64,000 bases of DNA from Hymenopus coronatus. Taxonomy: Eukaryota; Arthropoda; Insecta; Mantodea; Hymenopodidae. Both the position numbers and the translations under genes were made by a program. Shown in pieces: positions 55,241 to 64,000 of this stretch. Every line of letters starts with the position of its first letter. Position 1 is the stretch's first letter. Where the stretch lies: contig CM060893.1 of the NCBI GenBank assembly GCA_030762935.1, positions 12,506,001 to 12,570,000 on the forward strand. Reading direction: 5' to 3'. The notes beneath the pieces were generated by a model, which saw only the letters and a list, made by a program, of their open reading frames with translations, did not search any database and was not told the DNA's origin.

Positions 55241-55465
55241 ATTAATGTTAGAATTGTTTTCTCCATATTCCATTACGCTAACTTGACACTTTCTTGGCAG
55301 GTTTTCATTTGTTTCGATTTTCTTTTGTCCCACTCTTATAATATTCATTCTGCACGTCCCACGAACATGCAGTAGGTAGGTGTGACCTCGATCAATGACG
55401 ATGATATTGATACAGTCCACTTTTCCCAAAATATCCAATTGATATCTGATTTTATCCATTCGCAA
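55241..55465 (-). CDS. Candidate coding exon, minus strand, about 75 codons
   Basis: In repeat-free DNA between two HINE copies the minus strand opens directly after an acceptor-like GCTAACTTCAG (in-frame stop TAA just upstream) and stays open into the neighbouring repeat. It reads LRMDKIRYQLDILGKVDC, then 'HTYLLHVRGTCRMNIIRVGQ'. Composition is protein-like, with two cysteines and alternating hydrophobic residues suggesting beta strands. No family recognised, and no clear donor at the far end. Confidence 0.2.
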
Positions 55466-55577
55466 CTGAAGTTAGCTGCAATCTGGCGCCGTGTGCATCT
55501 GCCCGCAAACACAGCCAGATCTGTATATTTATAGCTGCTATTTCACTTGTTTTACATTTCGGATGGAATACAACAAA

Positions 55578-56383
55578 TCTTATGCGTTCCACTCACCTAA
55601 CTTTCTCTACTTCTCTGTAAAAAATGATTCTTAATAAGCTTATTCTTCTATTTACTTCATGCTAATCGAGAAAAAATTAGCAGAAATAGTGTTACTTGCT
55701 TTCTTGTAAGTAGAAGCAAAATATAGGAGTATCATAGATTAAAGTGAAGTCAAAAGCTGCTAACTAGGTGACTGAGGTTTCTTTGTTTGTTTGGACACGA
55801 GTTGACAAATTCCTGTATGAGAAAAGTACAAGTTTTTCAAAGCTGAAACCAAAAACAAGGAATATCTCAAAAACGATCAACTCCACAAAAAAAATGTATA
55901 TTACATAAATTGTATGTTTTAACGTGCTCTACATTTTTTGTGTGGTAAGTTTTTGTCTATTTCTTAAGGTTTAGCAGTTATGCAAAATTCCGTAAAATTC
56001 ATCCAGAATAAAGTAGTCTTCAAAGGCTATTCCCAGAAAATTCAAAATATACATTTTATACGACATTTTAATCAAAATCGTTAGAGCTATTTTTTAGAAA
56101 ATCAAAATTTTCGAAAAAAGTTTCATGTAAAGGGTAGTTTGGCGTGGGGGGATTTTTCTCAAAATCTTCGTGTCGCATTCCTGGAAGATACTAAACTTAA
56201 ATACCATGTTTGGTATTTTACCGACTTTTCATTTTTGAGTTATCGTGTTCACAGACACACGGGTCTTTTTCCGAAAATGCTTTTTTTCGATAAAGGGGAT
56301 CCTAAAACATATATTTCCGGTGAAAGCTCGGTATGGAATTTTTTGGTGGAGTGCAATACCTTCTCTATACATATGTACAAAGT
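55578..56383 (-). mobile_element. HINE-like element, near full length
   Basis: TCTTATGCGTTCCACTCACC (hairpin mutated) to 'CATATGTACAAAGT'. The palindrome is mostly lost. Confidence 0.92.
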
Positions 56384-56434
56384 AAAAAGGTGTCGCGGAA
56401 CATGCACCGAGGTGTGGAATTGTGTTTACAAAAA

Positions 56435-57289
56435 TCTGATGTGTACCATTCACATGACTTTCTCCATATCCCTGCAACAAATTGTTCTTAAAAAGCTTAT
56501 ACTTCTATTTACTTTATGCTAATCAGAAAAAAAAAAAATAGCAGAAATAGTCTAATTACTCGCTTCCTTGTAAGTAGAAGCGAAATAAGGGACAACTGTA
56601 GGTTAAAGTGATAGTCAAAAGCTGGTTGCTATGTCAATGAAGTTCATTCGTTTATATGGATAGGAGTTGACAAGTTCCAGTATGAGAAAAGTATACGTTT
56701 TTCATAGCAGAAACCAAAAATAAGGAATGTCACAAAAACGTCGAACTCCACGAAAAAAAGTATATAACATAGATTGTGTGTTTTAATGTGCTCTACATTT
56801 TTTGTGTAGTAAGTTTTTGTCCATCTCTTACGGTTTAGGAGTTATTCAAAATTTAGTAATATTCATTCAGAATAAACTACTCTTCAGAGGCTATTCCCAG
56901 AAAATTCAAGATAAGCATTTTATTTTTCAGGTAAATATGTTTAATATACGAAATTTTAATCCAAATCGTTAGAGCCATTTTTGAGAAAATCAAAATTTTC
57001 GAAAAAAGTTCCATGTAAAGGGTAGTTGGGGGTGGGGGGATTTTTCTGAAAATCTTCGTGTCGCATCCCTGGAAGATACTAAACTTAAATACCAAGTTTG
57101 GTACTTTACCGACTTTTCGTTTTTGAGTTATCGTGTTCACACACAGACACATGGACCTTTTTGTGAAAATGCTTTTTTTGGATATTGGGGACCCTAAAAC
57201 ATATATTTCCTGTGAAATCTCGGTCGAATTTTTTGGTGGAGTGCAAAACTTTCTCTATACACTATGTACATAGTGCGTATTGAGAAAGT
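56435..57289 (-). mobile_element. HINE-like element, full length
   Basis: TCTGATGTGTACCATTCACA to 'TATGTACATAGTGCGTATTGAGAAAGT'. Subfamily with 'CAATGAAGTTC' and 'CGAACTCCACG'. Confidence 0.94.
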
Positions 57290-57632
57290 AAAAATGGTGG
57301 TTATTTTCAGTACTAGCTGTGAATCATTGGCATGAAGCTTACTGTGGAGCAGGTAGCCTTGTGTTATGGAAGAAACTTTTCAGCAGTTCTGAAAACTGGA
57401 ACGTCGCGACAGCAAGGTGCGCAAATGGTTTACTGACATACCAGTGTTCTTTTTGTTCTCAGAGATTGAGAAATTCTTAAAAATTGGGCTAAAATTGATT
57501 TCATGTATGTAAAGATATGTGCAATAAATATGCAAATCAAATCAGTTGGAGAAAGAAAGTATTAAAGTCTGGAGTGCGGAAACTTTACGAACATCTTGTA
57601 TCAATATTGGTATTTAACGTGTTTTCATTTTT
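57290..57632. other. Unique stretch
   Basis: No gene or repeat recognised in about 340 bp. Confidence 0.5.
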
Positions 57633-58278
57633 ACTTTCTCTACACGCACTAACTTGGTATTTAGGTTCAGCGACACGAAGATTTTGAGCAAAATCCTCTA
57701 CCCCCAACTACCCTTTACATGGAACTTTTTTCGAAATTTTTGATTTTCTCAAAAATGGCTCTTAACGATTTTGATTAAAATTTCGTATATTAAAGATATT
57801 TACTTGGCAAATAAAATGTATATTTTGAATTTTCTGGGAATAGCCTCTGAAGTGTACTTTATTCTGGATGAATTTTACGAAATTTTGAATAGCTGCTAAA
57901 CCATACTAGATGGACAAAAACTTACTGCATGAAAAATGTAGAGGACATTGAAACACACAATTTATGTTATATGCATTTTTTTCGTGGAGTTCATCGTTTT
58001 TGAGACATTCCTTATTTTTGGTTTCTGCTTGAAAAGCTTTTCCTATACAGGAATTTGTCAATTGCTGTCCATACACACAAAGGAACTTCAGTGACATAGC
58101 AACCAGCTTTTGACTATCATTTTAACGTGTGGTACTCTTTTATTTCGCAAGGAAGCAGGTAATAAGACTATTTCTGCTAATTTTTTCTGATTAGCATGAA
58201 GTAAATAGAAGTATAAGCTTTTTAAGAGTAGTTTATTGCTGAGAGATAGAGAAAGTCATGTGAATGGTACACATCAGG
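57633..58278 (+). mobile_element. HINE-like element with a 200-bp internal deletion
   Basis: ACTTTCTCTACACGCACTAA jumps from inside the palindrome to the mirror 'CTTGGTATTTAGG'. The remainder is intact to 'GGTACACATCAGG'. Confidence 0.9.
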
Positions 58279-58286
58279 TTTTTTAG

Positions 58287-58428
58287 CTATGTTGCCTACA
58301 GACAAGAACCATTTTCTAAAACATCGAATTTTTAAGCGAAATACAACACATTCTCTGTACACTGTGTATATAGTACGTGCAGAGATAATAAACGATAATG
58401 GGTAGAGAAAGTCATGTGTAACATAAAA
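58287..58428. repeat. HINE-like terminal fragments in opposite orientation
   Basis: 58,287-58,388 is a minus palindrome-side end ('ACACTGTGTATATAGTACGTG'). 58,390-58,428 resembles a + hairpin-side end ('GGTAGAGAAAGTCATGTG'). Confidence 0.6.
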
Positions 58429-58877
58429 GACAACTGCAGCAGAGGTATATGCGTTGGAAGTAATTCTACTGCTCTTTATTTCACGGTAAAGTGAGCACGA
58501 GATTAGAACAATGAGAAACGAAACGTCATGAACCTGACTCACCAAGCACCTGCGGGACTGAGAAAGGCGTAGGTTCGACTCCTACAAGATTTACACCTCT
58601 TTTCTTTTCATGGTTTGGAACACCTGTTCACTGTGTGAAGTTAGGAGAGCATAAGACGCTGATCCCCTTTCTTTTGTCTTGAGATTTATTTGAACTGCTA
58701 AAACACCCAAGTTCAAGTGCATGTCGTTGCTATGTAGTGACGTCACGGTACTTCCTCGCAGAATCACGTTACATCACACATATGACAGTTCTTTAACGAT
58801 GACTGATACTGAACGACTATTCACAAAATTCTACGAATTGTGGTAAATAAATTGCCATGTTTCCTTATACAGTATAT
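58429..58877. other. Unique stretch with a CRE site and a tRNA 3'-half-like motif
   Basis: A perfect CRE palindrome TGACGTCA lies at 58,738-58,745. At about 58,550-58,582, GGCGTAGGTTCGACTCCTAC forms a perfect T-arm, but no matching 5' half or acceptor stem exists, so it is at most a tRNA remnant. Confidence 0.4.
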
Positions 58878-59318
58878 GATGTTCTCCATTCACATGACTT
58901 TCTCTACCTAGTCTGCAAACAAATAATTCTTGCTAAAGAGTATTCTTCAATCTGGTTAGTGCTTATCAAAATAAACATTAGCAGAAATATTACTATTTGA
59001 TTCCTTAGAAGTAGAAGGGAACTAAGGGGATACACTAGGCTAAAGCGATAGTCAATTTTTTTTACATTTTGAGAAAATAAAAAATTTCGATTTTTTCCCA
59101 TGTAAACTGTAAAGGAAAGTTTGGGGTGTGGCATTTTCCTCGAAATCTTTGTGTCGCATGCTTGAAATCCAAACTTAAATACTAAGTTGATCATATTACA
59201 AAGTTTTTTTGTTATACATGGGACCCTAAAACGTGTGTTTCCGTTGAAATCTCAAATTTATGTGTGGAGTGCAATGTCTTCTCTGCCAATTATGTACATT
59301 GTGCATACGTGCTAGAGA
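58878..59318 (-). repeat. HINE-like relic, internally deleted
   Basis: 'GATGTTCTCCATTCACATGAC' to 'GTACATTGTGCATACGTGCTAGAG'. The segment between 'GATAGTCAATTT' and 'ACATTTTGAG' is missing. Confidence 0.72.
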
Positions 59319-59553
59319 CATTAAAATCTCTAAAGTATTTGCAAATTCAAACCAATAACGAATATCTTGGAAATGGTTAATGCCACATAAAGTGTGTGTT
59401 TTAATAATATGCATTTTTAGTGACCTTTACCGTTCAACAGCTCTTAGAAAGTTCCGGATGGAGAGAATTCACAGCAATTCGGTATTTAAGATATAAATTT
59501 TAATAGCCATGCAGGTATCTTAGAGCTACATTATTTTTAATATATTAATAAAG

Positions 59554-59985
59554 AGGGAGGTGACACGCATTCGGGAGGCCGCGGGTTCGATCCCCTCTGA
59601 GCTATGGGTGTTGAGACAGCTGCTGGGGTGGTTTTTCGTCTACCACGACTTCCTTTTTTTCATTCCGTTTCTCTCTCTCTTTCAGGTTCATGGCGTAAAT
59701 AACGCGGATGCATGCTCAAAGGGAAAGTACTCTCCGTGTACACTAGGGGACTGCCTAATCGAACCGTCGTTGATCGCTTTCTCTGGGCAGCTCCAGCAGT
59801 GGAACGTGTCTTAGAATATGAAAATTTTAGGGACTTCCGCGCGTCTCTGTGGCCTGTAGCTTCTGTGGTACCTTCATTTCATTCTTAGCTACTGGGGGTA
59901 TTAGTCACAATAGATCTATGTAGGTGTCCCCCTCTGTTGTCTAATTTATACTTATAAGGTACTAATCGTTAGAAAATTTGATAAA
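59554..59985 (+). repeat. SINE H, about 430 bp, with intron-like acceptor and small open frame
   Basis: Flanked by ATATTAATAAAG (59,542-59,553) and ATATAAATAAAG (59,986-59,997), a near-perfect 12-bp target duplication within a HINE relic. Starts with a truncated tRNA-like head (B box GCGGGTTCGATCCCC). Inside is a classic pyrimidine tract ending TTCTCTCTCTCTTTCAG, after which a frame of about 43 codons is open (VHGVNNADACSKGKYSPCTL..., stop at 59,811). I first read this as a terminal exon. The flanking duplication and position inside a repeat make a retroposon more likely. Only copy here. Confidence 0.6.
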
Positions 59986-60061
59986 ATATAAATAAAGTGT
60001 GTTTACTGTTATAAAATCTCCGTGTCGCATCCTTGAAAGATGCTAAACCTAGTTGCCAAAT

Positions 60062-60240
60062 ATCGGTCTGGGCAGCTCGGTTAAGGCGCTGGCCTTTTGA
60101 TTTCAAGGTCGTGGCTTCAAGCCTGGCATAGGCTGATGGTTTTTAAGTATGCCCCATGTCAGTAGATATACTTGCATATAAAGTAACCCATGCGGGACAA
60201 AATTCCGACACACCAGCTGCGGTCGTTAACAAACAAATAA
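60062..60240 (+). repeat. SINE A
   Basis: TCGGTCTGGGCAGCTCGGTT head, 'CATGTCAGTAGATATACTTGCAT', 'GCGGGACAAAATTCCGACACACC', tail GTTAACAAACAAATAAA. Confidence 0.82.
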
Positions 60241-60377
60241 AGTTTAGTATTCATCCTACATTTCGTTTTGAAACGCGGATTTTTGTAAAATGCTGTTATG
60301 AATTTAGGGGACTTCAAAACGCTGAATGTCCAAGTGGGACTTTTTGGACGGTATACAATACATCCTTTACCAACCTC

Positions 60378-60563
60378 TGTGTGTTTGGTGTGCCTGCCTC
60401 ACATTCAAGATGTCCCGATTTCGAATCTCGGTCAGGACGAGTTACCCTGATATGCTATTTTGGGGGGATTTTCCCTTAAGCTGTGAAGATTAATGTTGTC
60501 AAACCTCTTATGGACCCTAGGATCGTTTGAGCAACATTTCACCCATTCCATTCATCGCCCGAA
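60378..60563 (+). repeat. SINE C, eroded
   Basis: 'GGTGTGCCTGCCTCACATTC', B box GATTTCGAATCTCGG, 'GGGATTTTCCCTTAAGCTG', 'GGATCGTTTGAGCAACATTTCACCC'. No A-tail remains. Confidence 0.78.
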
Positions 60564-60672
60564 AACTACCTATTTTATGTATGTAGTAGAGAAAGTGAGA
60601 AACTTTTTTTGTGCAGTGTAAATCTGCATTGATCGGTTACCTTAACATTTATTTGTTGGTATTTTCTTCTAC

Positions 60673-61590
60673 GAACCGCCAACCTTTCCTTAACATTTAA
60701 AAAGATCAATATATATCAATAAAGAATCGCTGAAATGTATGTACGCGTATCACTTTCGAACGACTGCATCAAATTGAACAATTCTTTTTTTGTTGTGTTC
60801 GTTATTGTCACGACAAGGTTTGTGGAAAATAAAATGTTTAAAAATAGTACGGGAAAGTATTTAAAATCTCATAATATGAATAAAAACCGTGCGAAGCGAA
60901 TGTATTTCGCTTAATAGCCACCAGACGGCACTGGTATCACGGTTATTTATTGCAAATTGTCGTAGTAGTGCTATATTTTCCCTCCCCATTCAATGTTAAC
61001 GTAGCGCACCAGTTTATCGACACAATGACGCAATGCAGCAGTGAAATTCAAATACATTTTCATATATTAACTGTCCTTTCCTTACTCCTATTGTTTTAAA
61101 TAAAGCAGCATAGAAGCTTTCCTGGCGCCTAGAGTAAGTACTTATTTATTTGCCGTTAGATAGCAATGTTAAGGTAACGCAACAGTTTATCGAGATGACA
61201 CAACGCAGCAGTGAAATTCAAATACATATTTATGTATTAACTGTCCTTTCCTTACTCCTATCCTTTAAAATAAAGAAGCTTTCCTGGCGACGAACACCTA
61301 AAATGCGTACTTATTATTTGCTACCACATGGCCGTAGTATACCTACTGCTCTATTTTTGTTCCCCATTCAATACTAAGGGAATGCACCCGGTTATGGAGA
61401 CAATGATGCAAGATAACTGTGAAAATCAAATATATTTCTCATGTATTAACTATCGTTCCCTTGGTCACATCGTTTACATAAAGAAATAAGTATATTTTTG
61501 TTGTAATTCTTTAAAATGAACATGTTATAAACCATGCACATAACCATTAACCCTAGGAACCGCCAATCTTTCCTTAACATTGAAAAAGAT
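60673..61590. repeat. Tandem array flanked by 34-bp direct repeats
   Basis: GAACCGCCAACCTTTCCTTA (60,673) recurs as GAACCGCCAATCTTTCCTTA (61,557), each continuing through '...CATT(T/G)AAAAAGAT'. Between them about three diverged units (near 60,950-61,150, 61,151-61,323 and 61,324-61,500) share CAGTTTATCGA, 'GCAGCAGTGAAATTCAAATACAT' and 'TTAACTGTCCTTTCCTTACTCC' with periods of 173 and about 206 bp. It is satellite-like. The flanking repeats hint at a defined element. Confidence 0.72.
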
Positions 61591-62029
61591 GTGTGTGTTT
61601 ATTTATTGAAGACTAAATATGCTTTTAGAAATTACACAAGATGTAATGTGACTCATGTTGAGACAAGCTGCTTCCCGGTAAAGAGGCAAGGTCGGTATTC
61701 ATTTTGCTGCATGTAATGATAGAGGTCCAAAACTGTATTCCTTCACTGCACAAGACCAGAAACGGCAACAATGCTGTTTTGTATCTCTCCCACTTCTACA
61801 GTTTAAACTTCACTGCATTGTTGTGTTTCTCTTGTGATGTTCATATGATATCCTCGTTATGCAGCCAAGCATATTCCGTATATACCACAACTCTTATCAT
61901 CCATTTTAATTACATATTTTTACTATTGGCTGTATGAACTGATATCTATGGTAACTTAGTTTGTTACTTTTCCACTGCCTACTCGAATGTACAAGTATTG
62001 AATTTCAAAAGTTAGATGTTTCACAGAAA
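61591..62029. other. Unique stretch
   Basis: About 440 bp with a few 60-77-codon frames of biased composition. Nothing recognised. Confidence 0.45.
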
Positions 62030-62572
62030 GACAGGATGCGACGCGAAGATTTTTAAGAAAATGCCTACAACACCAAGTTCCGTTTACATGAGGGGAACCG
62101 TTATTTTCTGTCTCAATATTTTGATTAAAATATAACATATTTAATATGATTTTTAAAAATGTTATCGCTGTAGCCATAAATCTCTTCTCTCTGCAATTCT
62201 TTTCATATCTGCATAACCTTGGCATCATTTCTTGTATGATCTTGCGTGGTTTCCCTTTTGCCTTTCTTCCCAGAGCAATGCTTTCGAATATATTCTGCAG
62301 GAAATTATATCGAAGATGACCAAACTCCGGCTATTGTATTGCACCCGCGCGCGCACGGCAGCATAGCTCAAAAACGAAATGACTGTTAAATACCAAACTT
62401 AATATGTAAGTTCTGTATCTCCCAAGGATGCAACACGAAGATTTTCAAGAAAATCCCCCACCCCCAACTACCCTTTACATGGAACAAATTAGGAAAATTG
62501 TGAGTTTCTAACGATTTTGATTAAAATCTCTTATATGTTAAAATATTTACATGACAAATAAAATGCAATAAG
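62030..62572 (+). repeat. Two partial HINE-like copies
   Basis: 62,030-62,162 ('GGATGCGACGCGAAGATTTTTAAG') and 62,330-62,572 ('TTGTATTGCACCCGCGCG', 'TTCTGTATCTCCCAAGGATGC') are + interior pieces without termini. Confidence 0.7.
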
Positions 62573-62981
62573 GCCAACGAGAAAGTAAAAAAAGCTTTGG
62601 CATAGCTAAAATAAATACGAAAGATACCAACATAAAACTTTATTTACCAAGTTACACTATCATCTGTCCAGCCGTAGTTCACAGGTTGCAATAGTTCTGA
62701 TTGGTTGCTGAACGATTTACTGATTTTCTCTATAAAAATAGTTCCTCTTAATTTTCTTAAAGAAGTACACAAATTTCACATTAAACAAGGAAATGTTGTC
62801 AAAATAACATAGTAAGAATTATTATTAAACGGAAATTGGTTAAATTTTAATCATTATTAAAATCTCTAATATATAAGATATTTACATAATAAGGCCAACG
62901 AGACAGTAAAAAACGCTTTGGCATAGCTAACTAAATACGAAAGATACCAACATAAAACTTTATTTACCAAGTTACACTATC
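62516..62981. repeat. Two-copy direct duplication, 321-bp offset
   Basis: 62,567-62,661 and 62,888-62,981 are almost identical (AATAAGGCCAACGAGA, GCTTTGGCATAGCTAA, 'ACCAACATAAAACTTTATTTACC'). Similarity extends left into HINE-derived sequence, so the duplication includes the end of a HINE piece. Confidence 0.85.
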
Positions 62982-63005
62982 TCGATCTATTTCTTAAGGT
63001 AATTT

Positions 63006-63215
63006 GTGCATGGCAGAGACCGGAGTGGAAATTCATCAACCGTTATGGAGGAATTGAAAGTAAATATTGATGAAAGAATTCAGGGTTACACTTTGGACAC
63101 TGGACATGATTTTTTGGGTGGAAAAATTTCTCAGCCGATGAAGACCATAAAGTGGCAGTTGGCTCAGGTTTTTAGCCGTGGAAGAGTTATAACATCTGCA
63201 TTGAAAAACCAGTAG
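63006..63215 (+). CDS. Unassigned open frame, 69 codons
   Basis: Repeat-free. The frame contains an internal ATG at 63,048 giving MEELKVNIDERIQGYTLDTG, then 'GKISQPMKTIKWQLAQVFSR', ending with TAG. G+C is above the surroundings and composition is protein-like (mixed charged residues, amphipathic). No domain recognised. It may be an exon of a host gene or a remnant of a transposon protein. Confidence 0.22.
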   Translation: MHGRDRSGNSSTVMEELKVNIDERIQGYTLDTGHDFLGGKISQPMKTIKWQLAQVFSRGRVITSALKNQ

Positions 63216-63326
63216 CCATCTTGCTAGCAATGACGGTCACATTGAGAGATATTGTAACTAGGTATATAAAGTTTTGTGTTGATTAGTTCTGCCAAATCGT
63301 TCGGCACTTTTTGGATGGCCCTCGCA

Positions 63327-63470
63327 TATCTTGAATTTTCTCGGAATACCTTCTGAAGGGCTCTTTATTCTGGATGAATTTTGACTTTCACTACACGTAC
63401 TATGTACATAGTGTATAGAGAAGGTATTGTATTCCACCCAAAAATTCGATACCGAGATTTCACCGGAAAT
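63327..63470 (+). repeat. HINE-like pieces: interior fragment plus head
   Basis: 63,327-63,380 matches 'ATATCTTGAATTTTCTGGGAATAG'. At 63,384 a fresh ACTTTCACTACACGTACTAT palindromic head begins and runs to 'TTTCACCGGAAAT', where a minus copy takes over. Confidence 0.8.
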
Positions 63471-64000
63471 TATTATTGTTAATAAGCTTGTCTTTTATTT
63501 ATTTCATGCTAATCGAGAAAAATTAGCAGAAATAATCTTATTTCTTGCTTTATTGTAAGTAGAAGCGAAATAAGGGAGTACCATAGGTTAAAGTGAAAGC
63601 CAAAAGCTGGTTGCTATGTGACTGATGTTCCTTTGTTTGTATTGACAGAAGTTGACAAATTCCTGTATGAGAAAAGTATAAGCATTTCAAAGCTGAAACC
63701 AAGAAAAAGGAATATCTCAAAAACGATCAACTCCACGAAAAAATGTATATGACATAAATTGTGTGTTTTAACGTGCTTTACATTTTTAAGGGTTACGTTT
63801 TTGTCCATCTCTTAGGGTTTAGTAGTTATGAAAAATTCATCCAGAATAAAGTAGTCTTCAGAGGCTATTCTCAGAAAATTCAGAATAAACATTTTATTTG
63901 TCAGGTAAATAACTTTAATATACGATATTTTAATCAAAATCGTTAGAGCCATTTTATAGAAAATCAAAATTTTCGAAAAAAGTTTCATGTAAAGGGTAGT
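63470..64000 (-). mobile_element. HINE-like element running off the right edge
   Basis: Begins inside the consensus ('TTATTATTGTTAATAAGCTTG') without its hairpin and continues to the window end at 'GTAAAGGGTAGT'. Closely similar to the copy at 46,560 (shared 'CAAGAAAAAGGAATATC'). Confidence 0.92.

Larger units (their letters stand above)
59326..60602 (-). repeat. HINE-like relic carrying three SINE insertions
   Basis: Pieces in consensus order: 59,326-59,553, 59,998-60,061 ('TCTCCGTGTCGCATCCTTGAAAG'), 60,241-60,377 and 60,563-60,602 ('TGTAGTAGAGAAAGTGAG'). SINEs H, A and C occupy the gaps. Confidence 0.65.

Noticed and set aside
4204..57152. Dozens of 60-190-codon frames repeating peptides such as KRKVGKIPNLVFKFSIFQGC and YRDFTGNICFRVP
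   Set aside because: They are translations of the same HINE-like element in either orientation. Frames differ between copies, carry stops and shifts at random places, and no copy keeps a long frame, so the family is non-coding.
58530..58590. tRNA gene (perfect T-arm GTAGGTTCGACTCCTAC)
   Set aside because: No 5' half, D-arm or acceptor-stem partner can be paired; at most a 3' remnant.
59693..59811. Apparent terminal exon after a strong pyrimidine tract and CAG
   Set aside because: It lies inside an insert bounded by a near-perfect 12-bp duplication and by two halves of a HINE relic, so it is reassigned to a SINE-type insert. Kept as a finding because the splice signal is real-looking.
1..64000. 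Autonomous Helitron/Helentron, LINE or LTR element
   Set aside because: No Rep, helicase, reverse transcriptase, integrase or DDE motif could be found in any frame, and no long terminal repeats were seen.
1..64000. CRISPR array or prokaryotic origin suggested by many regular repeats
   Set aside because: The repeats are ~0.85-kb dispersed elements in both orientations with SINEs, poly-A tails and splice-type signals, which indicates an animal nuclear genome.

Overview
The window looks like AT-rich nuclear DNA of an invertebrate animal. The reasons are many tRNA-headed SINEs, long A/T runs and microsatellites, GT-AG style splice signals, TATA plus initiator arrangements, and no long open frames, operons or bacterial signals. 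The sequence alone does not fix the phylum; an arthropod or another invertebrate with a repeat-rich genome is my guess.

The dominant content is one family of non-coding elements of about 0.85 kb, by hand estimate 55-60 percent of the window, in both orientations and at every age from near-consensus to barely recognisable. I read it as a non-autonomous Helentron/Helitron2 derivative (HINE-like). One end starts ACTTTCTCTA followed by a palindrome of about 34 bp. The other end carries the inverse motif TAGAGAAAGT followed by a short terminal hairpin (ATGTG, 7-nt loop, CACAT) and CAGA. Copies sit between T-runs (A-runs on the other strand) without a visible target duplication. Throughout, strand + means the ACTTTCTC end comes first. 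No replication-initiator/helicase gene is present, so the family must be mobilised from elsewhere. Copies are repeatedly nested (about 1.1-2.4, 5.8-7.4, 16.5-17.9, 18.9-21.2, 21.8-23.5, 25.3-26.8, 34.0-36.2, 38.1-39.7 and 46.4-48.0 kb), giving a readable insertion history.

A second layer is made of tRNA-derived SINEs, labelled A to I here. Several interrupt HINE copies or each other: A carries B at 19.2-19.7 kb, E carries F which carries F at 32.5-33.2 kb, and the GC-rich I has an exact 14-bp target duplication at 34.75-35.1 kb.

Between the repeats are short unique islands: 5.28-5.56, 8.42-8.67, 15.29-15.55, 31.1-31.8, 40.65-44.2, 48.65-50.25, 55.24-55.47 and 60.6-63.3 kb. They hold the only plausible host-gene pieces. 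The best is a first coding exon at 40,951-41,027, with a good start context and a perfect donor. Weaker candidates are a short exon with an N-myristoylation-type start (15,459), two TATA-driven leader exons (8,571 and 49,597), a GC-rich island with a 16-codon exon (5,507), and two minus-strand open frames (31.4-31.7 and 55.2-55.5 kb). A compact CRE/ATF-type cluster lies at 43.88-43.94 kb. No complete gene can be assembled. The window is best read as long introns or intergenic DNA swollen by HINE-like elements and SINEs.

Ends of older repeat copies are accurate only to about 5-20 bp.
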